In this document: in pieces, positions 6,976 to 13,453 of the stretch
Layout of the letters: each line of letters begins with the position of its first letter
Position numbering within the stretch: the stretch's first letter is position 1
The notes under the pieces: model-generated
The model's input: the letters and a program-made list of their open reading frames with translations, nothing else
Database searches by the model: none
What the model was told of the DNA's origin: nothing
Program-made: the position numbers and the translations under genes
Origin: Streptomyces clavifer
Lineage (GTDB): Bacteria; Actinomycetota; Actinomycetes; Streptomycetales; Streptomycetaceae
Assembly (NCBI GenBank): GCA_014651175.1
Contig: BMWJ01000003.1
Span: forward strand, 186,001-250,000
Length of the DNA: 64,000 nucleotides
Direction of reading: 5' to 3'

Positions 6976-9560
6976 TGCCGGTGTCCACTCCCCCGACCGC
7001 CCCCACCGCGGGCGTGCCGACGATCGTGGTCGTCGGGCACGGCATGGTCGGCCAGAGGTTCCTGGAAGCACTCGCCGACCGCGGGCTGACGGCCGCCGCG
7101 GGCACCGCCCGGGTCGTCGTGCTCTGCGAGGAGCCCCGCCCCGCCTACGACCGGGTGCAGCTGACCTCGTACTTCGCCGGGAGGACGCCGGAGGACCTCT
7201 CGCTCGTCGAGCCGGACTTCATGGCACGGCACGGAATAGAGCTGCACGTGGGCGACCCGGCGGAGAGCGTCGACCGCGAGGCGCGCACGGTCACCGCACG
7301 CTCCGGGCAGACGTTCTCGTACGACACGCTGGTGCTGGCGACCGGCTCGTACCCGTTCGTGCCGCCCGTTCCCGGCAAGGACGCGGAGGGCTGCTTCGTC
7401 TACCGCACCATCGAGGACCTGCTCGCGATCGAGGAGTACGCGAAGACCGCGACGACCGGCGCGGTGGTCGGCGGCGGGCTGCTCGGCCTGGAGGCCGCGG
7501 GCGCGCTGAAGGGCCTCGGACTCAGCACGCACGTCGTGGAGTTCGCACCCCGGCTGATGCCCGTCCAGGTCGACGAGGGCGGCGGGGCCGCGCTGCTGCG
7601 CACCATCGAGAACATGGGCCTCTCCGTCCACACGGGCGTGGGCACCCAGGAGGTCACCGCGGGCGAGGACGGCCGGGTCAACGGCATGGCGCTCTCCGAC
7701 GGCTCCTCGCTCGCCACCGACCTCGTCGTCTTCTCCGCCGGTGTCCGCCCCCGCGACCAGCTGGCCCGCGACTGCGGCCTGGCGGTCGGCCCGCGCGGCG
7801 GCATCGTCGTCGACGAGGAGTGCCGCACCTCGGACAGCTCCGTGTTCGCGATCGGTGAGTGCGCGCTGGCCTCGGACGGCCGGGTGTACGGGCTGGTGGC
7901 GCCGGGCTACGAGATGGCACTTGCGGTCGCCGAGGTGATCGCGGGCAACGCGGCCTCGTTCACCGGCGCCGACCTGTCGACGAAGCTGAAGCTCCTCGGT
8001 GTGGACGTCGCCTCGTTCGGCGACGCGCACGGCGCGGCCGAGGGCTGCCTCGACGTGGTCTATTCGGACTCCCGCTCGGGCGTCTACAAGAAGCTGGTGA
8101 TCGGCCGGGACGGCACGCTGCTCGGCGGGGTCCTGGTCGGGGACGCCGACCAGTACGGCACGCTGCGGCCCATGACCGGCACGGTCCTGCCGGTCGCCCC
8201 GGAGCAGCTGGTGCTGCCGGCCGGTGCGGGCGGTCCGGTCACGCTCGGCCCGTCCTCGCTGCCCGACGAGGCAGTGATCTGCTCCTGCCACAACGTGACC
8301 AAGGGCGCGATCTGCGAGCACACCACACTGCCCGAGGTGAAGAAGTGCACCAAGGCGGGCACGGGCTGCGGAAGCTGCGTCAAGGTCATCGGGCAGCTGC
8401 TGCCGCAGCCCGAGGACCAGGGGCTGTGCGGCTGCTTCGCGTACACCCGCACCGAGCTGTACGAGATCGTCCGCACCCTGGGCGTCACCTCGTACGCCGG
8501 CCTGCTGGACTCGCACGGCCGCGACGCGGCCAGGGGCGGGGACGGCTGCGAGGTCTGCAAGCCGACGGTCGGTTCGATCATCGCCTCGCTGGCGCCGACG
8601 GTCGGCGCGAGCGGATACGTCCTGGACGGCGAGCAGGCGGCCCTCCAGGACACCAACGACCACTTCCTGGCCAACCTCCAGCGCAACGGCTCCTACTCGA
8701 TCGTGCCGCGCATCCCGGGCGGTGAGATCACCCCGGAGAAGCTGATCGTGATCGGTGAGGTGGCCCGGGACTTCGGCCTCTACACGAAGATCACCGGTGG
8801 TCAGCGGATCGATCTGTTCGGCGCCCGCGTCGACCAGCTGCCGCTGATCTGGACCCGGCTGGTGGACGCCGGCTTCGAGTCGGGGCACGCCTACGGGAAG
8901 TCGTTGCGCACGGTGAAGTCCTGTGTGGGGCAGACCTGGTGCCGCTACGGCGTGCAGGACTCGGTGAAGATGGCGATCGACCTGGAGCTTCGCTACCGGG
9001 GTCTGCGTTCCCCGCACAAGCTGAAGTCGGCGGTCTCCGGCTGCGCCCGCGAGTGTGCGGAGGCCCGCGGCAAGGACTTCGGCATCATCGCGACCGCCCA
9101 GGGCTGGAACCTCTACGTCGGCGGCAACGGCGGCGCCACACCGCGCCACGCCGACCTGCTGGCCCAGGACCTGTCCGACGCCGAACTGGTCCGCCTCATC
9201 GACCGGTTCCTGATGTTCTACATCCGTACGGCGGACCGGCTGGAGCGCACCTCGACCTGGCTGGACCGGATCGAGGGCGGCCTGGACCACGTACGGGACG
9301 TCGTCGTCCACGACTCGCTGGGGCTGTGCGACGAGCTGGAGCGACTGATGGCCGACCACGTCCGCGGCTACCGCGACGAGTGGGCCGAGACCATCAACGA
9401 CCCGGAGCGGCTGCGCCGTTTCGTGACCTTCGTCAACGCCCCCGACGCACCCGACCCCTCGGTCAAGTTCGTCCCCGAGCGCGACCAGGTCAAGCCCGAC
9501 CTGGACATCCTCGCGGGCCCCGTGCTCGCCATCCGTACCCTCGAAGGGACTCCCTCCTGA
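6975..9560 (+). CDS. nirB: NADH-dependent nitrite reductase, large subunit
   Basis: 861 residues, full length for NirB. Domains in order: FAD-binding Rossmann fold (VVVGHGMVGQRF, near residue 15), NADH-binding fold (GAVVGGGLLGLEAAG, near 160), a BFD-like [2Fe-2S] domain with paired cysteines (ICSCHN ... GTGCGSC, near 435-475), a nitrite/sulfite reductase ferredoxin half-domain, and the siroheme/4Fe-4S site with cysteines in CVGQTWC (near 650) and SGCARECAEA (near 690). It reduces nitrite to ammonium using NADH with NirD. It is coupled to both neighbours by TGATG overlaps. Regulation by GlnR is suggested by the box at 5670-5707. Confidence 0.97.
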   Translation: MPVSTPPTAPTAGVPTIVVVGHGMVGQRFLEALADRGLTAAAGTARVVVLCEEPRPAYDRVQLTSYFAGRTPEDLSLVEPDFMARHGIELHVGDPAESVDREARTVTARSGQTFSYDTLVLATGSYPFVPPVPGKDAEGCFVYRTIEDLLAIEEYAKTATTGAVVGGGLLGLEAAGALKGLGLSTHVVEFAPRLMPVQVDEGGGAALLRTIENMGLSVHTGVGTQEVTAGEDGRVNGMALSDGSSLATDLVVFSAGVRPRDQLARDCGLAVGPRGGIVVDEECRTSDSSVFAIGECALASDGRVYGLVAPGYEMALAVAEVIAGNAASFTGADLSTKLKLLGVDVASFGDAHGAAEGCLDVVYSDSRSGVYKKLVIGRDGTLLGGVLVGDADQYGTLRPMTGTVLPVAPEQLVLPAGAGGPVTLGPSSLPDEAVICSCHNVTKGAICEHTTLPEVKKCTKAGTGCGSCVKVIGQLLPQPEDQGLCGCFAYTRTELYEIVRTLGVTSYAGLLDSHGRDAARGGDGCEVCKPTVGSIIASLAPTVGASGYVLDGEQAALQDTNDHFLANLQRNGSYSIVPRIPGGEITPEKLIVIGEVARDFGLYTKITGGQRIDLFGARVDQLPLIWTRLVDAGFESGHAYGKSLRTVKSCVGQTWCRYGVQDSVKMAIDLELRYRGLRSPHKLKSAVSGCARECAEARGKDFGIIATAQGWNLYVGGNGGATPRHADLLAQDLSDAELVRLIDRFLMFYIRTADRLERTSTWLDRIEGGLDHVRDVVVHDSLGLCDELERLMADHVRGYRDEWAETINDPERLRRFVTFVNAPDAPDPSVKFVPERDQVKPDLDILAGPVLAIRTLEGTPS

Positions 9561-9919
9561 TGACGACCCAGATGATGGAAACGGCGCGGGACACCCGGAC
9601 GATCCAGCTCGCGGACGGGGACGGGTGGCTCACGGTCTGCGACCGCGAGCTGCTGACCCCGGGGCGCGGTGTGGCGGCCCTCCTCCCGGACGGCCGGCAG
9701 GTCGCCCTGTTCGTGGACCGGGCGGGGCGGGCGTACGCGATCGACAACCGTGACCCGTTCACCGGGGCGTACGTCCTCTCCCGGGGCCTGGTCGGCTCGG
9801 CCGGCGGACGGCCGTTCGTGGCGTCGCCGCTGCTGAAGCAGCGCTTCGACCTGGAGACGGGCGCCTGCCTGGACGACGACGAGGTCACCGTGCCGGTCTT
9901 CGCGGTCCGCGCGGACTGA
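9560..9919 (+). CDS. nirD: Nitrite reductase, small subunit (Rieske-like)
   Basis: 119 residues. It has the compact Rieske-like beta fold of NirD (VCDRELLTPGRGVAALL, QVALFVDRAGRAYAIDNRDPFTGAYVLSRGLVG, then PFVASPLLKQRFDLETGACL). The CxH and CxxH cluster ligands of true Rieske proteins are absent, as is normal for NirD, so it is a structural partner of NirB rather than an electron carrier. ATG at 9560 overlaps the nirB stop (TGATG). Last gene of the operon. Confidence 0.95.
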   Translation: MTTQMMETARDTRTIQLADGDGWLTVCDRELLTPGRGVAALLPDGRQVALFVDRAGRAYAIDNRDPFTGAYVLSRGLVGSAGGRPFVASPLLKQRFDLETGACLDDDEVTVPVFAVRAD

Positions 9920-9928
9920 TCGCGCTCC

Positions 9929-9961
9929 GTTCACCACCTGTTGACACCCCGTCAACTGCGC
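9929..9961 (+). promoter_or_regulatory. PHO box (PhoP operator), three 11-bp direct repeats
   Basis: GTTCACCacct, GTTGACAcccc and GTCAACTgcgc start at 9929, 9940 and 9951: three direct repeat units at exact 11-bp spacing, the form of Streptomyces PhoP boxes. TTGACA at 9941-9946 with TCTACT at 9965-9970 could be the -35 and -10 of the same promoter, about 65 bp before the phoX start. This fits phosphate-starvation control of a phosphatase. Confidence 0.8.
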
Positions 9962-10035
9962 ACCTCTACTGTCCTGACGTTCGACCCGCCGGGCCGACCG
10001 GACCGGCGGGCCCTCACGTCACCCGTGGAGTGATC

Positions 10036-11199
10036 GTGGAACGTCGGACCTTCTTGCGCACTGCGGTGATCGGCGGCTCGGCGGCGGCCTTCGGCGGCAC
10101 CCTGTGGCGGGGTGCCGCCTTCGCCGACCCCGCCCAGCCGGGCGCCGGCCCCTACGGCGCGCTGCAGGCCGCCAACGGCAACGGCATCCTGCTGCCGAGC
10201 GGCTTCACCAGCAGAATCGTCGCCCGTTCGGGACAGGCCGTCCCCGGCACCTCGTACACCTGGCACAGCGCACCCGACGGAGGTGCCACGTACGCCGACG
10301 GCAGCGGCTGGATCTACGTCTCCAACGCCGAGGTCTCCTCGGGCAGCGGCGGCGGGGCGAGCGCGGTGCGCTTCAACTCCTCCGGAACGGTCACCTCCGC
10401 CTACCGGATCCTGTCCGGCACCAACAACAACTGCGCGGGCGGCAGCACTCCGTGGAAGACCTGGCTGTCCTGCGAGGAGGTCAGCCGCGGATTCGTCTAC
10501 GAGACGGACCCCTGGGGGGTGAACGCGGCCGTCCAGCGGCCCGCCCTCGGCCGCTTCAAGCACGAGGCGGCGGCGGCCGACCCCGACCACGGGTACGTGT
10601 ACCTCACCGAGGACGAGACGGACGGCCGCTTCTACCGCTTCCGCCCCACGACGTGGGGCAACCTGTCCTCCGGCACCCTCCAGGTCCTGGTGGCGGGCTC
10701 CGGCACCTCGGGCCCGGTGACCTGGGCGACGGTCCCGGACCCGGACGGTTCACCCACCCTGACCCGCTACCAGGTCTCCGGCGCGAAGGTCTTCAACGGC
10801 GGCGAGGGCTGCTTCTACGCGGCGGGCACCTGCTGGTTCACCACCAAGGGCGACAACCGGGTGTGGGCGTACGACGCGAACACGTCCAGCATCTCGCTCG
10901 CCTACGACGACTCGCTGGTCACCGGCGGCGCCCCGCTGACCGGCGTGGACAACGTCACCCGGTCCGCCTCGGGCGACCTGTACGTCGCCGAGGACGGCGG
11001 GAACATGGAGATCTGCCTGATCACCCCGGACGACACCGTCGCCCCGTTCCTGCGGATCAGCGGGCAGTCCGGCTCCGAGATCACCGGTCCCGCCTTCTCC
11101 CCGGACGGCACCCGCCTCTACTTCTCCTCTCAGCGCGGGACGAGCGGGAGCTCCTCCGGCGGCATCACGTACGAGGTCACGGGGCCGTTCCGCCGCTGA
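10036..11199 (+). CDS. phoX: Alkaline phosphatase PhoX family (DUF839), Tat-exported
   Basis: 387 residues. The N-terminus MERRTFLRTAVIGG carries the twin-arginine motif RRTFLR, a hydrophobic stretch and a cleavage site near AFA-DP, so the folded enzyme is exported by Tat. The mature part shows PhoX blocks: TWHSAPDGGA, a WIYVSNAEV strand, NNCAGGSTPWKTWLSCEE, FKHEAAAADPDHGYVYLTEDE and DNVTRSASGDLYVAEDGGN. PhoX enzymes are Ca/Fe-dependent monoesterases releasing phosphate from organic esters outside the cell. GTG at 10036 is preferred because GGAG lies 5 bp before it; a GTG at 10030 is also in frame. The PHO box upstream supports the function. Confidence 0.9.
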   Translation: MERRTFLRTAVIGGSAAAFGGTLWRGAAFADPAQPGAGPYGALQAANGNGILLPSGFTSRIVARSGQAVPGTSYTWHSAPDGGATYADGSGWIYVSNAEVSSGSGGGASAVRFNSSGTVTSAYRILSGTNNNCAGGSTPWKTWLSCEEVSRGFVYETDPWGVNAAVQRPALGRFKHEAAAADPDHGYVYLTEDETDGRFYRFRPTTWGNLSSGTLQVLVAGSGTSGPVTWATVPDPDGSPTLTRYQVSGAKVFNGGEGCFYAAGTCWFTTKGDNRVWAYDANTSSISLAYDDSLVTGGAPLTGVDNVTRSASGDLYVAEDGGNMEICLITPDDTVAPFLRISGQSGSEITGPAFSPDGTRLYFSSQRGTSGSSSGGITYEVTGPFRR

Positions 11200-11210
11200 G
11201 CGGGACATGG

Positions 11211-11242
11211 GCCGCGCGGTGCCGGTACCGGCGCCGTGCGGC
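11211..11242. terminator. Bidirectional terminator hairpin
   Basis: A 32-bp palindrome centred on GGTACC, with a few positions that become G-U pairs in RNA, sits between the convergent phoX stop (11199) and the VOC-protein stop (11257). No long U tract on either side. Confidence 0.7.
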
Positions 11243-11256
11243 CGTCCCCGCGGTCA

Positions 11257-11673
11257 TCAGGCCTGGCCGCCGCTCTCGACCGCCGCCGGGTCCATCCACA
11301 CGACCTCCCAGATGTGGTGGTCGGGGTCCTGGAAGGAGCGGCCGTACATGAAGCCCATGTCCATGGGCTCGTTGGCGGGCGAACCGCCGGCGGCGAGTGC
11401 GGCGTCGGCCAGCCGGTCGACCTCGGCCCGGCTGTCCGCGCTCAGGGCGAGGAGGACCTCCGTCGTCCTCGACGCGTCGGCGATCTCCTTCTTGGTGAAG
11501 TCCTTGAAGCGCGGCTCGCTGATGAGCATGGCGAAAATCGTGTCACTGATGACCAGACACGCGGTCGTCTCGTCGCTGAACTGCGGGTTGAAGCCGAAGC
11601 CGAGCTTCCCGAAGAAGTCCTTCGTCGTCTCCAGGTCCTTGACCGGCAGGTTCACGAAGATCATCTGAGGCAT
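11257..11673 (-). CDS. VOC-superfamily (glyoxalase/bleomycin-resistance fold) protein
   Basis: 138 residues. It starts MPQMIFVNLPVKDLETTKDFF, the first beta-alpha-beta module of the vicinal oxygen chelate fold, and has GFMYGRSFQDPDHHIWEVVWMDP near the end, where the D-P-D-H-H block and the Glu of WEV occupy usual metal-ligand positions. Related actinobacterial proteins are annotated only as glyoxalase/extradiol dioxygenase-like. Cytoplasmic; the substrate is unknown. Start ATG 11673. About 250 bp of spacer without a gene separate it from the next gene. Confidence 0.88.
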   Translation of the reverse strand: MPQMIFVNLPVKDLETTKDFFGKLGFGFNPQFSDETTACLVISDTIFAMLISEPRFKDFTKKEIADASRTTEVLLALSADSRAEVDRLADAALAAGGSPANEPMDMGFMYGRSFQDPDHHIWEVVWMDPAAVESGGQA

Positions 11674-11879
11674 GGCGGTTCCACTCTTCCGTCCTGGCAC
11701 TTCACGTGCTCCGTGGCGCCGTGCTCGAGCGCCTTCGAGAGGTAGACGGCGGGGCCCGGCGAAACTCATCGCTCGCACGGGATCTTCCACCCGTATGCCG
11801 GAGCCGGTCGCGCTGCGGGGGGCCCGCGCCCGCCGGCCCGTCCGTGGCGGGGTGCGGGCCGGCGGCCTGAAAGGTCTCC

Positions 11880-11916
11880 GGGACTCCTCCGGCCGGGGCC
11901 CTGCCGGCGGAGTCCC
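11880..11916 (-). terminator. Terminator of the ArsR-like gene
   Basis: GGGACTCC...GGAGTCCC with an inner CCGGC/GCCGG pairing makes a 14-bp stem with one mismatch, 8 bp after the stop of the gene read leftward from 12941. Confidence 0.7.
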
Positions 11917-11924
11917 GTGTCCCG

Positions 11925-12941
11925 TCAGGACATGGCGAGCGGGGCGCCGCCCCTGAGCAGCGACGCGCCGAGCGGGGTGAGCGTGTGCAGGACCGAGCTG
12001 CCGTGGCGCAGGGTCAGGACCAGGCCGGCCTCGCGCAGCACGCAGGCGTGCTGGCTCGCGGAGGCCAGGGACACACCGGTCCTGCGGGCCAGCTCGCTGG
12101 TCGTGCAGCCCTTGTCTATGGCCTGCAGGACGGCGGAACGGGTGTGCCCCACAAGCCGTCCGAGCCAGGGGCCGGGCCCAGCGAAGGCCGGGGCGCCCGA
12201 GTGGGTGACCGGATAGACGAGCACCGGCGGAAGGTGCGGGTCGCGGTAGACGACCGGGGTACCGCGGCAGAAGAACGAGGGCTGCAGGAGCAGGCCCCGT
12301 CCGTCCAGGTGCAGCTCGCGGTCGACGGGGTAGTCCGCCTCCAGCACGGGTGCCCGCCAGCGGATCATCGACGGCAGCGTGGCCAGGAGCTCGTCGGCCC
12401 CGCCGTCCAGCAGCGCGCGGCCCCGGAGGGCACGGTCGGCCTCCACGCTCGCCTGGATGTGCGGCCAGTACGGCTCGACGGCGGCGCGGTGGTAGCCGCG
12501 CAGGGCGGCTATGAGGCGGCCCAGCGGCTCCGTGCGCCCCTCCGCGAGCGTGTCCAGCAGGGCGGTGGGTGACCCGCCACCGCCCCGCGCGCGCACCACG
12601 GCGGGACGGCTTTCGGCCAGCAGGGCCAGATCGCCGTGGAGCCGGTCCGCAGGAGTGTCGCGGAGTGCCTCCATTCCGACGTCGAGGCCGAACGGCTCGG
12701 CACCTTCCTGGGAAGGCGTCAGGAAGTCGGGGAAATAGCCGCGGAGCGGAACGACCGCCGACAGCAGACGCGCCTCACCATTCAGTCTGGTACGGGATTC
12801 CGTCCGCCATTTCCCGAACACCGACGAGCCCCGCCGGTCCCTCAGTCGGTGAAAACTGAGAATGGTTTCCCACATTGCGTCGGGCCTCGTGGCCATCCGC
12901 ACTCTGGAAAGGTCCACCCCGGACACATGGATACGCAGCAC
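11925..12941 (-). CDS. ArsR-type winged-helix transcriptional regulator
   Basis: 338 residues. The N-terminal 250 residues resemble the DUF5937-type region of Streptomyces regulators (LRIHVSGVDLSRVR ... ETILSFHRLR ... FFCRGTPVVY). The C-terminal 80 residues are a winged helix: [43 protein letters not shown], an ArsR/SmtB HTH. No obvious CxC metal site is seen, so the inducer is unknown. The GTG at 12941 matches the family start VLRIHV; an in-frame GTG at 12998 would add a Cys-rich leader. It is monocistronic with its own terminator. The genes it controls cannot be told. Confidence 0.82.
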   Translation of the reverse strand: MLRIHVSGVDLSRVRMATRPDAMWETILSFHRLRDRRGSSVFGKWRTESRTRLNGEARLLSAVVPLRGYFPDFLTPSQEGAEPFGLDVGMEALRDTPADRLHGDLALLAESRPAVVRARGGGGSPTALLDTLAEGRTEPLGRLIAALRGYHRAAVEPYWPHIQASVEADRALRGRALLDGGADELLATLPSMIRWRAPVLEADYPVDRELHLDGRGLLLQPSFFCRGTPVVYRDPHLPPVLVYPVTHSGAPAFAGPGPWLGRLVGHTRSAVLQAIDKGCTTSELARRTGVSLASASQHACVLREAGLVLTLRHGSSVLHTLTPLGASLLRGGAPLAMS

Positions 12942-12988
12942 CGAACCCCCACTGTTGCAACCGCAATCGCCCCCATCAAAGGGTATGC

Positions 12989-13111
12989 ATGCCGTCACAG
13001 GAGGTCACCACGGGGTTTCGGCCAGAGTTGAAACGTCTCGCCCGCATCCTCGCCAGCCGAAAGGCTGTACGACGTCGGGTGCGAATCCGGCGCCACCGAA
13101 AGAGCGGGTGA
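12989..13111 (+). CDS. Possible small basic protein (40 aa)
   Basis: ATG at 12989 follows AAAGGG at a good ribosome-binding distance. The peptide begins MPSQEVTTGFRPELKRLARI and continues with a run of Arg and Lys to a TGA at 13109. About 30% of codons end in A or T, unlike the near-saturated GC3 of neighbours, which argues either for a recently acquired gene or against coding. It is divergent from the ArsR-like gene and ends before a strong hairpin at 13183-13220 that could terminate it. I do not recognise the peptide. Confidence 0.3.
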   Translation: MPSQEVTTGFRPELKRLARILASRKAVRRRVRIRRHRKSG

Positions 13112-13182
13112 GGGCCGTGGGGGGCTTTGCCTGTTCGGCGGCGGTGGTGACGGTGCGGCTCCGTACCCGGCAGGGGTAAGCC

Positions 13183-13220
13183 GGGTGCGGTCCATGGGTG
13201 GGGATCCATGGACCGCACCC
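13183..13220. terminator. Perfect 15-bp hairpin
   Basis: GGGTGCGGTCCATGG pairs perfectly with CCATGGACCGCACCC across an 8-nt loop. No U tract follows. It could terminate a + strand transcript from the small ORF or act as an RNA structure; its role is not determined. Confidence 0.5.
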
Positions 13221-13317
13221 CGGTCCACCGGCCGCGGGATTTGCTCACCGAACGAAGAAAAGAAACAACCTTAAATGGTTCGCTATTCAATTGAAGAGGA
13301 GCGGAACCCCGCATGAA

Positions 13318-13354
13318 GAAGCGGCAGCACCCCCGCACAGGGTGCTGCCGCTTC
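13318..13354 (-). terminator. ppdK terminator (distal)
   Basis: A 15-bp perfect stem (GAAGCGGCAGCACCC with its complement) and 7-nt loop, about 100 bp past the ppdK stop. On the - strand it is followed by CTTC, a weak pyrimidine tract. Confidence 0.7.
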
Positions 13355-13369
13355 CGGGTTATCCGCAGC

Positions 13370-13408
13370 CGCCGGAGGATCGTCGAGGGTACGGGTGATC
13401 CTCCGGCG
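13370..13408 (-). terminator. ppdK terminator (proximal)
   Basis: CGCCGGAGGATC and GATCCTCCGGCG form a 12-bp stem with a 15-nt loop between the ppdK stop and the stronger distal hairpin. Confidence 0.6.
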
Positions 13409-13453
13409 CCCCCGGAGTCGTGGTGGTCGTCGCCGGACCGGCCGGCCCCGGGC

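Larger units (their letters stand above)
12942..13453. other. Spacer of about 510 bp with hairpins and an AT-rich island
   Basis: Between the ArsR-like gene and ppdK. It holds a possible small + strand ORF (12989-13111), a 15-bp perfect hairpin (13183-13220), a stretch around 13235-13305 that is clearly less GC-rich than its surroundings, and two terminator-like hairpins (13318-13354, 13370-13408). Confidence 0.6.

Noticed and set aside
6648-9359. 903-codon - strand ORF antisense to nirB
   Set aside because: Shadow frame; nirB has all cofactor motifs on the + strand.
12942-12998. Upstream extension of the ArsR-like regulator with several Cys residues
   Set aside because: It looked like a metal-binding leader, but family members start at VLRIHV and codon use in the extension is not typical.
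13020-13120. Cobalamin riboswitch or tRNA-like element (GGTGCGAATCC in a closed stem)
   Set aside because: The GGTG...AATCC core and a closing GCCCGC/GCGGGT stem look suggestive, but other conserved riboswitch blocks are missing, the T-loop would be 8 nt, no anticodon arm forms, and no target gene follows on that strand.
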